Origin: Campylobacteraceae bacterium
Lineage (GTDB): Bacteria > Campylobacterota > Campylobacteria > Campylobacterales > Sulfurospirillaceae
Assembly: GCA_019162915.1 (NCBI GenBank)
Contig: JAFLKZ010000030.1
Span: 1 to 15,836, forward strand
Reading direction: 5' to 3'
Length of the DNA: 15,836 nucleotides
The notes below the pieces were generated by a model that saw nothing but the letters and a program-made list of their open reading frames with translations, made no database searches and was not told the DNA's origin. A program made the position numbers and the translations under genes. The number at the start of each line of letters is the position of its first letter. Positions within the stretch are counted from its first letter, which is position 1. This document shows, piece by piece, positions 5,664 to 12,287 of this stretch.

Positions 5664-5897
5664 ATGAGTAAAGTTGATGAAGCGAAAGAGCATATTGGTG
5701 CTTTGAAAACATATCTTTCTATTATTGTTGCCGTATTATTAGCCATTGGAGCAGGTGTTTCAAAACTATATCTTGACAACAACATTAATCCAATTTTTTG
5801 GGTTGGAATTGTGGTTCTTTTTGTGTTAATACTTTCTTTCATGCTTGTAGCTCGTTCGATGCACAATAATATAAAAAAATTAAGGAATTTAAAATGA
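5664..5897 (+). CDS. Small two-helix membrane protein, cassette 2, copy 2
   Basis: Identical to the 77-residue protein at 2196-2429: two helices joined by an Asn-rich turn, a basic tail, no ribosome-binding site, and an ATGA overlap with the next ORF. The family is not recognised. Confidence 0.7.
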   Translation: MSKVDEAKEHIGALKTYLSIIVAVLLAIGAGVSKLYLDNNINPIFWVGIVVLFVLILSFMLVARSMHNNIKKLRNLK

Positions 5898-5983
5898 CCT
5901 TGCCAACACTCGCAATTATAATTATTGGAGTTACTTTTGGGTTTGCCATACTATATGGAACTTATGAGTTAACAAGAGAATGA
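5894..5983 (+). CDS. Tiny single-helix membrane ORF, cassette 2, copy 2
   Basis: Identical to 2426-2515: 29 residues, one helix, and a start overlapping the stop of the preceding gene. Confidence 0.53.
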   Translation: MTLPTLAIIIIGVTFGFAILYGTYELTRE

Positions 5984-5998
5984 TATATAGAATTTGAT

Positions 5999-6024
5999 TT
6001 AATGGGGACAGGCTACTTTAATTA
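5999..6024 (+). repeat. REP-like unit, forward (unit 4, copy 2)
   Basis: Identical to 2531-2556, just upstream of the second RAYT promoter. Confidence 0.85.
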
Positions 6025-6034
6025 ATTCTTCTGC

Positions 6035-6065
6035 TATACTTTCATCATAAAATCTTTACATGTAA
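6035..6065 (+). promoter_or_regulatory. RAYT promoter and leader palindrome, copy 2
   Basis: TATACT (6035-6040) and TTTACATGTAA (6055-6065), identical to 2567-2597. Confidence 0.5.
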
Positions 6066-6076
6066 GAGGAAAACCC

Positions 6077-6739
6077 ATGCCACGCATTGCACGCGGAGAG
6101 ACTATTGGTGGAATTTATCATGTTATTAACCGTGGCAATATGCGAATGCAAGTTTTTGATGATGCTGAGGATTATAATTATTTTTTAAAACTACTTTATG
6201 ATGGCTTGAAAAGAGAGGCTGTTGAACTTCATGCGTATTGCCTTATGCCAAATCATTTTCATCTACTACTTGTGCCTCAAAAAGAAGAAAGCCTAAGTCA
6301 TTTGATGCAGTGGGTTATGACTTCTCATGTGCGCTATTACCACAAAAAGAACAAAACTTCAGGACATATTTGGCAAGGAAGATATAAGAGTTTTATCGTC
6401 CAAAAAGAGAATTATTATCTGTCATTATTGCGATATATAGAAGCTAATGCACTTCGTGCTAAACTTGTAAAAGATGCACAAGAGTGGCTTTATGGATCGC
6501 TTCGAGAGCGGACGATGCACGAAAGACGCTTACTTAATAAGCCTTTGGTGGAATTGCCGTTAGAGTGGGATTTACATGTAAACACACCTTTAGGAGATAT
6601 GGAATTAGAAATTGTACGCAACAGCGTCAATCGTCAAAGCCCACTAGGTGAAGCAATCTGGCAAGAAAAAACCGCCATAGAACATGGACTAAGCTCGACA
6701 TTAAATCCACGAGGAAGACCAAAAAAAGAACTAGAATAA
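6077..6739 (+). CDS. rayT: REP-associated tyrosine transposase (RAYT), copy 2
   Basis: Identical 220-residue copy of the RAYT at 2609-3271, with the HFH metal motif, the Tyr120 nucleophile region and an AT-hook-like tail all present. RAYT genes are normally found once per genome, so two intact copies 3.5 kb apart are best explained by the segmental duplication. Confidence 0.92.
   Translation: MPRIARGETIGGIYHVINRGNMRMQVFDDAEDYNYFLKLLYDGLKREAVELHAYCLMPNHFHLLLVPQKEESLSHLMQWVMTSHVRYYHKKNKTSGHIWQGRYKSFIVQKENYYLSLLRYIEANALRAKLVKDAQEWLYGSLRERTMHERRLLNKPLVELPLEWDLHVNTPLGDMELEIVRNSVNRQSPLGEAIWQEKTAIEHGLSSTLNPRGRPKKELE
6571..6582. other. TTTACATGTAAA palindrome inside RAYT copy 2
   Basis: Duplicate of the coding-region palindrome at 3103-3114. 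Confidence 0.5.
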
Positions 6740-6757
6740 AGTAGCCTGTCCCCTTTA
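6737..6757 (-). repeat. REP-like unit, inverted (unit 5, copy 2)
   Basis: Identical to 3269-3289. It includes the stop codon of the second RAYT. Confidence 0.85.
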
Positions 6758-6803
6758 TCCTCCTTCAAAAGATTTACCATGTCAAATATTAAATGAAATT
6801 GGA

Positions 6804-6824
6804 TAAAGTAGCCTGTCCCCTTTA
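6804..6824 (-). repeat. REP-like unit, inverted (unit 6, copy 2)
   Basis: Identical to 3336-3356. Confidence 0.85.
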
Positions 6825-6995
6825 TCTTTATTAACTTTATTTTTATCATATTTAATTTTGTTAATTTGGTTGTTATACCAAAATATAAACATTAAGGGAG
6901 TTGAAAGGTGGAAACTGTAACTTCTAAATTTACTCAATTTCTGAAAAGCTTACTTTTTAATCACACGTTACTTTGTTTTTTTTGATTTTTTTTTG

Positions 6996-7001
6996 TATAC
7001 T
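6996..7001 (+). promoter_or_regulatory. Porin B promoter -10 box
   Basis: TATACT after T runs, identical to 3528-3533. It is 34 bases before the ATG at 7036. This is presumably the original location of the promoter that was copied ahead of porin A copy 2. Confidence 0.7.
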
Positions 7002-7016
7002 TCAAATTGTTTATAT

Positions 7017-7094
7017 AAAAATTCAAGGAGACAATATGAAATTAGCTAAACTTAGCTTGGCGGCTATAGTAGTTGCAGGACTTGCATCTAGTTC
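7017..7094. repeat. Partial third copy of the duplicated unit
   Basis: These 78 bp match 81-158 with one mismatch and 3549-3626 perfectly. They cover the ribosome-binding site and most of the signal-peptide codons of porin B. Past 7094 the two porin genes still encode the same residues up to position 39, but with many synonymous differences, so the near-identity ends abruptly. Confidence 0.85.
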
Positions 7095-8277
7095 TTTTGC
7101 GGCAGATACACTTGCTGACGCGTTTAAAAATGGTAAAGTAAATGGTGAGCTTAAAGCTTATTATGTCACACATGATGCTGATAATACAGATAGAACTGAC
7201 ATTTTAACAACTGGTATTATGTTAAACTATAAAACAGCACCACTTTATGGTTTTATCTTCAACGCAACTTTCCAAGGTAGTGCTTCACCATTTTTAAGTA
7301 ATGATGACAAAGCATACTATACAACAAATGATGGAATCTATAGTTCAGGTGCTGTTCTTTCAGAAGCATATATAGCTTATAATGCTGGTAAAACAACTGC
7401 TATGGTTGGTCGTATGTTCTTAGATACTCCACTTGTAAGTGGTTCTGGTTCAAGAGTTATTAAAGAGGCCTTTGAAGGTGCCGCAGTTATAAATACTGAC
7501 CTTCCAAATACAACTTTAATTGCTGGGTATGTTCAAAAATTTCAATCTAGAACAGATGGTGCAGGTAATGTTGGCGAATTTACTAAAAATTTCTCAACAA
7601 ACTCTTCAGTAAATGTAGACCTCGATAATGGTGGATATACTTTTGCCGCTATTAATAAATCAATTACTGGTTTAACATTAACAGCAGCATATGCTTATGC
7701 AGATGCATTCTACAATGACATTGTTGGTACTGCAGCGGAAGTAAATGGTGTAGTTCATATTGGATATGTTGAAGCATTGTATGAAGGTAAAGTTGGAGAA
7801 GTTGGCTTTATTCTTGGTGCTCAAGACTATTACAATAAATTTAATGACTCAACAACCGCTGATGATACTATGAACGTATATGCATTTAAAGCGGGTGTAA
7901 GCTTTAAAGGTATCAATGGTACGGTTGCTTATTCACAAACAAGTGATGATGTAACAGCAAGTGGTGCTGTTATTTCTGGTTTAGGTAATGGAGCAGATTT
8001 ACTCTATACTGACCCAGTTATCGGAATGCCTGGATACAACAGAGATACAACTTCATACCTTATTGACTTAAACTATGATGTAACTGCAGCCGCAAATGTT
8101 GGTGCAAGATATGTTTTAGCAGAGTTAGCTACACGTGATGAAGATTACACAGCTATTTATGGTTCATATAAATTTGATGCTGCTCTAAAAGGTTTTAGCC
8201 TTGGCGCACAATATGAAACAAAAGGTAAAGACGCAGATGGCAATGACCTTTGGGTAAAAGCTAACTACAAATTCTAA
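7036..8277 (+). CDS. OprD/MOMP-like outer-membrane porin B
   Basis: A 413-residue paralogue of porin A. The first 39 residues, including the signal peptide (cleavage near Ala22), are the same. After that the barrel is clearly homologous but diverged and about 40 residues shorter, with changes concentrated in presumed loops. The TPLVSGSGSR...KEAFEG segment (131-148) and the C-terminal Asn-Tyr-Lys-Phe are conserved. The start is chosen at the ATG after AAGGAG, as for porin A; an upstream in-frame start at 6973 would destroy the signal peptide. It has its own hairpin terminator. Its substrate probably differs in selectivity from that of porin A, but the sequence does not say how. Confidence 0.9.
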   Translation: MKLAKLSLAAIVVAGLASSSFAADTLADAFKNGKVNGELKAYYVTHDADNTDRTDILTTGIMLNYKTAPLYGFIFNATFQGSASPFLSNDDKAYYTTNDGIYSSGAVLSEAYIAYNAGKTTAMVGRMFLDTPLVSGSGSRVIKEAFEGAAVINTDLPNTTLIAGYVQKFQSRTDGAGNVGEFTKNFSTNSSVNVDLDNGGYTFAAINKSITGLTLTAAYAYADAFYNDIVGTAAEVNGVVHIGYVEALYEGKVGEVGFILGAQDYYNKFNDSTTADDTMNVYAFKAGVSFKGINGTVAYSQTSDDVTASGAVISGLGNGADLLYTDPVIGMPGYNRDTTSYLIDLNYDVTAAANVGARYVLAELATRDEDYTAIYGSYKFDAALKGFSLGAQYETKGKDADGNDLWVKANYKF

Positions 8278-8291
8278 TTTCTACTTTTCCA

Positions 8292-8320
8292 TTCCGCCTC
8301 TTTATGAGGCGGAACTTTCC
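8292..8320 (+). terminator. Terminator of porin B
   Basis: A perfect 9-bp stem TTCCGCCTC/GAGGCGGAA (8292-8300 with 8306-8314) has a 5-base loop and is followed by a pyrimidine-rich but not T-only tract. Confidence 0.75.
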
Positions 8321-8336
8321 TCTCCATACTTCCCCA

Positions 8337-8387
8337 TTCTTTACATGTAAACTATCTTATAACTCCTTTTCATAACATCAAAACCAA
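8337..8387. repeat. 51-bp direct repeat, left copy
   Basis: This perfect match to 9025-9075 (offset 688) contains TTTACATGTAAA. With its partner it brackets a REP-like unit and the toxin-antitoxin module. Confidence 0.9.
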
Positions 8388-8390
8388 GTA

Positions 8391-8410
8391 ATTGGGGACA
8401 GGCTACTTTA
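8391..8410 (+). repeat. Solitary REP-like unit
   Basis: ATTGGGGACAGGCTACTTTA carries the same core as the island units. It lies alone 3 bases after the left direct repeat. It has no transposase of its own and was perhaps mobilised by the nearby RAYT. Confidence 0.8.
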
Positions 8411-8430
8411 TTACTCCTTTTACGAATTAG

Positions 8431-8476
8431 ATTGACAAACAAAGAAACTTGTATTAGAATGTCAATATATTGTCAA
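8431..8476 (+). promoter_or_regulatory. Toxin-antitoxin promoter and candidate operator
   Basis: TTGACA (8432-8437), a 17-bp spacer and TAGAAT (8455-8460) make a near-consensus sigma70 promoter. ATTGACA (8431-8437) is inverted relative to TGTCAAT (8460-8466), with a further TGTCAA at 8471-8476. These sites overlap the promoter boxes and the likely start, which suits autorepression by the YefM-YoeB complex. The operator assignment is inference. Confidence 0.65.
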
Positions 8477-8495
8477 AACTAAAAAGGGATTTGTG

Positions 8496-8744
8496 ATGCA
8501 AGCAGTTTTTTACTCACAGGCTAGAAATAATTTAAGAAGTATCATCAACAAAGCGTGTACTGATTTTGAACAGTTTATCGTTACGACAAAAGATAACCAA
8601 TCCGTTGTTATCATGTCAAGCGATGAATACAGCGCTATTAAAGAAACGATGTATCTACTCTCATCAAAAAATAATCGAGAAAGATTGCTAGATGCTGTTG
8701 ATGAAATCGAGCAGATGAAGTTTACCAAAAAAGATATAGCATGA
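8496..8744 (+). CDS. yefM: YefM-like antitoxin (Phd/YefM family)
   Basis: An 82-residue antitoxin. The N-terminal part (about 1-55) has the Phd/YefM fold signature, including SVVIMSSDEYSAIKETMYLL, which would bind operator DNA as a dimer. The C-terminal part is charged and probably disordered, and would wrap the toxin. The ATG at 8496 is preferred over the GTG one codon earlier because AGGGA lies 6 bases upstream. The gene overlaps the toxin start by 4 bases (ATGA), the usual antitoxin-first order. It is likely to repress its own promoter with the toxin as co-repressor. Confidence 0.9.
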   Translation: MQAVFYSQARNNLRSIINKACTDFEQFIVTTKDNQSVVIMSSDEYSAIKETMYLLSSKNNRERLLDAVDEIEQMKFTKKDIA

Positions 8745-9001
8745 TTGTAGGATTTGCGGATAAGGGGTGGGAAGACTATCTTTATTGGCAAGAAAATGAT
8801 AAAAAAATCTTAAAACGCATCAATACACTTTTAGAAGATATTAAAAGAAATCCGTCAGATAGCAATGGCATTGGGAAACCAGAGAGACTCAAAGGTGATC
8901 TTGAAAAATATTTTTCACGCAGAATTACTGCTGAACATCGATTGATATATAAAATTATGGATGGATTAGTTATTGTTGCTCAGTGCAGATTTCATTATTA
9001 A
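8741..9001 (+). CDS. yoeB: YoeB-like ribosome-dependent mRNA interferase toxin
   Basis: At 86 residues it matches the usual YoeB length. It shows the family landmarks WEDYLYWQENDKK (10-22), GKPERLKGDL (45-54), SRRITAEHRLIY (59-70) and a C-terminal CRFHY. By comparison with E. coli YoeB, the catalytic set would be Glu48, Arg67, His85 and Tyr86, all present, so the toxin looks active. YoeB cleaves mRNA in the ribosomal A site, halting translation when the antitoxin is degraded. Translation is probably coupled to the antitoxin through the ATGA overlap. The module lies between long direct repeats, which suggests it arrived as a unit. Confidence 0.93.
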   Translation: MIVGFADKGWEDYLYWQENDKKILKRINTLLEDIKRNPSDSNGIGKPERLKGDLEKYFSRRITAEHRLIYKIMDGLVIVAQCRFHY

Positions 9002-9024
9002 AATTAGCCTTATTCCTTTGTCAT

Positions 9025-9075
9025 TTCTTTACATGTAAACTATCTTATAACTCCTTTTCATAACATCAAAACCAA
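9025..9075. repeat. 51-bp direct repeat, right copy
   Basis: Perfect copy of 8337-8387, located in the upstream region of the binding-protein gene. It is probably the original location, as the sequence continues into that gene's promoter. Confidence 0.9.
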
Positions 9076-9093
9076 TCTTAAGTAACTTTTTTG

Positions 9094-9099
9094 TAATAT
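9094..9099 (+). promoter_or_regulatory. Candidate -10 box of the ABC transporter operon
   Basis: TAATAT lies after a run of Ts and TG, 28 bases before the ATG at 9128. An AAGGAG ribosome-binding site is at 9117-9122. The -10 call is tentative; the ribosome-binding site is clear. Confidence 0.4.
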
Positions 9100-9127
9100 T
9101 AAGACATTACTAAAACAAGGAGTAAAC

Positions 9128-10246
9128 ATGAGAAAATTAGTTGTTCTTGCCTCTTCTGTTGCCATTTTGGCATCTGTATCTTTTGCCAAAGAGGTTAAAG
9201 TTGGTGTTGTTATGCCTATGAGTGGACCTTTGGCTGCTTATGGTCAAACATGTAATGAAGGTGTTGAATTTGCAAATTCACTTACGCCTACATTAAAAAA
9301 TGGTGACACTATCAAGCTAGTACTTGTTGACAATAAGGGTGATAAAGTTGAAACTGCTACGGCAACGACTAGACTTATCAGTTCTGATAAAGTTGTAGGT
9401 ATCATCGGAGCACTTACAAGTACCAATACTGCGCAAGTTATGGCTATTACTGACAAAAAACAAATTCCTGTGATTTCTCCTGTTGCTACTAATGACAAGC
9501 TAACTGAGCAAAAAGAGTTTGCAAATCGTGTTTGTTTTACGGATTCTTTTCAAGGTGCAGTTGTTGCTAACTATGCAACCAAGGATTTAAAACTTAAAAC
9601 AGCGGTTGTGGTAATTGACCAAGCTCAAGTTTATTCATTAGGTCTCTCTAAAGCGTTTACTGAGGCGTTTAAAAAAGCGGGTGGAACTATCATTAAAGAG
9701 ATCAAAGTAAGTTCAGGTGATAAAGACTTTAAAGCGGTTGTTTCTCAAATCAAAGCAGCAAATCCTGATATGATTTTCTTACCAATGTATCACCCTGAAG
9801 TTTCTATGATTGCACGTCAAGCTAAGCAAATCGGTTTAATTAAGCCTATGTTCTCAGGTGATGGCGTTGCAAATCAGACATTTATTGACTTAGGTGGAGA
9901 CGCTGTTGAGGGTTATATGTTTACAGATTTCTTCGATTATAGTGCGCCTCCAACACAAAAATCAAAAGATTTTATTGCTGCGTATGAGAAAAAGACTGGT
10001 AAAAAAGAAGTTAACTCATTTACCGCTCTAGGAGCTGATAGCTACAATGTGATGATTGATGCGATGAATCGTTGTGCAAACCCAGAAGATAGCGTTTGTA
10101 TCAACAGTGAAATTAAAAAAACTACAGCATTTGAAGGTGTTTCTGGTGTTATCAATATTGATAAAAACGGAAATGCTACACGTTCAGCAGTTATCAAAGT
10201 TGTTAATGGCGGAAAAGCTGTTTACAAATCTACTGTAAATCCATAA
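9128..10246 (+). CDS. livJ: Branched-chain amino-acid type periplasmic binding protein
   Basis: A 372-residue periplasmic substrate-binding protein of the LivJ/LivK group (Peripla_BP_6 type). The signal peptide is residues 1-20, cleaved after SVSFA. There is no lipobox cysteine, so the protein is soluble. The mature start KEVKVGVVMPMSGPLAAYGQ is typical of the family. Two nearby cysteines late in the chain (NRCANPEDSVC) could form a disulfide. It captures the ligand and delivers it to the LivHM permease encoded downstream. A hairpin after the gene likely gives more binding protein than permease. Relatives bind leucine, isoleucine and valine, but also amides, urea or aromatic compounds, so the ligand is uncertain. 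livK is an equally fair name. Confidence 0.85.
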   Translation: MRKLVVLASSVAILASVSFAKEVKVGVVMPMSGPLAAYGQTCNEGVEFANSLTPTLKNGDTIKLVLVDNKGDKVETATATTRLISSDKVVGIIGALTSTNTAQVMAITDKKQIPVISPVATNDKLTEQKEFANRVCFTDSFQGAVVANYATKDLKLKTAVVVIDQAQVYSLGLSKAFTEAFKKAGGTIIKEIKVSSGDKDFKAVVSQIKAANPDMIFLPMYHPEVSMIARQAKQIGLIKPMFSGDGVANQTFIDLGGDAVEGYMFTDFFDYSAPPTQKSKDFIAAYEKKTGKKEVNSFTALGADSYNVMIDAMNRCANPEDSVCINSEIKKTTAFEGVSGVINIDKNGNATRSAVIKVVNGGKAVYKSTVNP

Positions 10247-10259
10247 TCTCAATTTTCAA

Positions 10260-10296
10260 CTCTTCCTTCTTTACATGTAAAGAGGGAAGAGATTTT
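10260..10296 (+). terminator. Intra-operon hairpin after the binding-protein gene
   Basis: A continuous inverted repeat spans 10260-10291 with a single G-U pair. The apex is the TTTACATGTAAA palindrome. ATTTTAT follows, a weak U tract. It is best read as a partial terminator or mRNA-stabilising 3' end that keeps binding-protein mRNA in excess over the permease genes. Confidence 0.7.
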
Positions 10297-10351
10297 ATAA
10301 CAGTGGTAATTTTTAAATTATTAGTTTTATAAAATGTTTTAGGAGCGCTAT

Positions 10352-11248
10352 TTGGATGTGACAATTTTTATGCAACAGATGATCAATGGCTTTAGCCTTG
10401 GTAGTATGTATGCGCTTATTGCCATCGGTTACACGATGGTTTATGGAGTTTTACGACTGATTAATTTTGCCCATGGCGACATTATGATGGTGGGCGGTTT
10501 TTTGGGTTATTTTGGTATCGCTGTATTGGGTCTTCCTTTTGCAGCAGCTGTTCTACTCGCAGTAGTAGGCTCAGCACTTTTAGGAATGGCAAGTGATAGG
10601 ATAGCCTATCGACCTCTTCGCAGTGCACCTAAAATCTCTCTTTTAATTACAGCGATTGGTATTAGTTTCTTTTTAGAAAATTCTTTCAATGTTTTTTTTG
10701 GAGGCGTTCCTCGAGCTTTCCCTGTCCCTCCTTATATGGAAAAAATGGTTGAAGTTTCGGGGTTAATGATGCCTGTATCTGCTATTTTGGTTCCCGTCGT
10801 GACGGTTATTTTATTAGTAATAATTTTGTGGGTATTGTTTAAAACGAAGTATGGCATGGCGATTCGAGCCCTCGCATTTGATGTAGATACGGTTAATCTT
10901 ATGGGTATTGATGCTAACCGTATCATCACGCTTGTCTTTGGTATGGGCTCGGCACTTGCCGCTGTTGGTGGTATATTTTGGGCAGTGAATTATCCTTCCG
11001 TTGAACCTATGATGGGAGTTTTAGTCGGACTAAAAGCATTTGCAGCAGCTGTTGTTGGTGGCATCGGAAGTGTTGGCGGTGCTGTTATTGGTGGTCTAAT
11101 TATAGGATTTACAGAAGTCGTTGTCGTTGCTTTTTTCCCTGAACTTGGTGGATATAAAGATGCCTTCGCTTTTGTATTTTTGATTTTAATACTTCTCTTT
11201 AAGCCTACGGGTATTTTAGGACTTGATTTTGAGAAGAGTAGGTTTTAG
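10352..11248 (+). CDS. livH: LivH-like ABC transporter permease
   Basis: A 298-residue inner-membrane permease with about eight hydrophobic segments. The N-terminal MVYGVLRLINFAHGD is highly typical of LivH. The cytoplasmic loop RALAFDVDTVNLMGIDANR matches the family segment that docks with the ATPases. The C-terminal GGIGSVGGAVIGGLIIG is also conserved. The start is a TTG at 10352: AGGAG lies 6 bases upstream, and the ATG four bases on is out of frame and stops at once. It pairs with LivM to form the channel. The gene is 105 bases from the binding-protein gene across a hairpin, then one base from livM. Confidence 0.92.
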   Translation: MDVTIFMQQMINGFSLGSMYALIAIGYTMVYGVLRLINFAHGDIMMVGGFLGYFGIAVLGLPFAAAVLLAVVGSALLGMASDRIAYRPLRSAPKISLLITAIGISFFLENSFNVFFGGVPRAFPVPPYMEKMVEVSGLMMPVSAILVPVVTVILLVIILWVLFKTKYGMAIRALAFDVDTVNLMGIDANRIITLVFGMGSALAAVGGIFWAVNYPSVEPMMGVLVGLKAFAAAVVGGIGSVGGAVIGGLIIGFTEVVVVAFFPELGGYKDAFAFVFLILILLFKPTGILGLDFEKSRF

Positions 11249-11249
11249 C

Positions 11250-12287
11250 ATGAATATAGCAATAAAAAAAGACCAATGGATTAATTTGGCAATCATCGCA
11301 GTAGTGCTTTGGTTTATATGGTTTGCAAGTAGCCATTTTGATGAATATACAATTCGTATTTTAAATAATATCGCTATTTTTATTATCTTAGCCGCAAGTT
11401 ACAATCTTATCAATGGCGTCACTGGGCAGTTTTCACTAGAGCCCAATGGCTTTGTAGCGATTGGAGCCTACGTGACTGCATTGTTGCTAGTAACGCCTGA
11501 AGCTAAACTTTATCAGTACGCGATAGTCGATCCTTATCCTTTTGTGATGACGTTGCATGCTAATTTTGTAACGGCTCTTTTACTAGCGGGAACTTTCTCA
11601 GCACTCTTGGCCCTTTGTCTTTCTTTCCCTGTTTTTAGAGTAAGAGGTGATTACCTTGCTATCGTTACTTTGGGATTTGGTTTTATCATCAAGATATTGG
11701 CTATCAATAATCCAGAAGTAACCAATGGCTCTTTAGGGCTCAATGACATACCAGAATTTTCAAATCTTTACTGGACAGGCGGTATCGCTATCATCGCCGT
11801 TATTGTTGTTTTAAACATTGTGAATTCTAAGTTTGGTCGTGCGATGAAGGCTGTGCGTGATGATGAAGATGCTGCTACTGCAATGGGGGTTAATACCTTT
11901 AAAGCCAAAACACTCGCTTTTTGTACCAGTGCTTTTTTTGAAGGTGTTGGTGGTGGTTTGTTGGCAGCACTTTTGACCAGTATCTCTCCAGATTTATTTG
12001 ACTTTTTCTTCACATTCCAGCTTCTTATCATCATTGTTTTGGGTGGACTTGGCAGTACAACAGGTGCTATTATCGGTACAGTTCTTGTTATTGGTGGTAG
12101 TGAGTGGATGCGATTTTTAGATGAACCGATGAAGTTTTTGAGTTATGAAACAACTGCAATGCCTGGAATGAGAATGGTGGTTTTCTCACTAATCCTTATT
12201 TTTATTATGCTCTTTGCACGTGAGGGAATTATGGGAAAAAGGGAATTAAAAGACCTTTTTAAATCAAAGAAAAAGGGTGACAAATGA
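11250..12287 (+). CDS. livM: LivM-like ABC transporter permease
   Basis: The second permease subunit, 345 residues from the ATG at 11250. That start lies one base after the livH stop and begins MNIAIKKDQW, a plausible cytoplasmic N-terminus; a longer reading from 11223 would overlap livH and lacks support. Family marks are RVRGDYLAIVTLGFG, GRAMKAVRDDEDAATAMGVN and the GGLGSTTGAIIG segment near the end. It forms the transmembrane heterodimer with LivH. The end overlaps livG by 4 bases (ATGA), showing one operon with coupled translation. Confidence 0.92.
   Translation: MNIAIKKDQWINLAIIAVVLWFIWFASSHFDEYTIRILNNIAIFIILAASYNLINGVTGQFSLEPNGFVAIGAYVTALLLVTPEAKLYQYAIVDPYPFVMTLHANFVTALLLAGTFSALLALCLSFPVFRVRGDYLAIVTLGFGFIIKILAINNPEVTNGSLGLNDIPEFSNLYWTGGIAIIAVIVVLNIVNSKFGRAMKAVRDDEDAATAMGVNTFKAKTLAFCTSAFFEGVGGGLLAALLTSISPDLFDFFFTFQLLIIIVLGGLGSTTGAIIGTVLVIGGSEWMRFLDEPMKFLSYETTAMPGMRMVVFSLILIFIMLFAREGIMGKRELKDLFKSKKKGDK

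Larger units (their letters stand above)
4999..6824 (+). mobile_element. REP/RAYT island with two small-gene cassettes, copy 2
   Basis: This is an identical second copy of the island at 1531-3356, made by the tandem duplication rather than by transposition: the flanking porin sequence is duplicated with it. Confidence 0.65.
3549..7016. repeat. Tandem duplication, unit 2 (3468 bp)
   Basis: This second unit is the same as unit 1 except for A at 3600. It is followed by a 78-bp third partial copy (7017-7094) that forms the 5' end of porin B and also has A at the matching site (7068). Divergence from porin B begins at 7095. Confidence 0.95.

Noticed and set aside
8510..8791. Minus-strand ORF of 93 codons opposite yefM
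   Set aside because: Shadow of a clearly recognised antitoxin gene.
8337..9075. Classical insertion sequence or integron cassette carrying the toxin-antitoxin pair
   Set aside because: There is no transposase, integrase or terminal inverted repeats inside, and the 51-bp direct repeats are too long for an ordinary target-site duplication.
9001..9127. Riboswitch or amino-acid leader peptide before the binding-protein gene
   Set aside because: The stretch is short, mostly the direct repeat and a plain promoter. I saw no leader ORF rich in branched-chain codons and no terminator/antiterminator pair.
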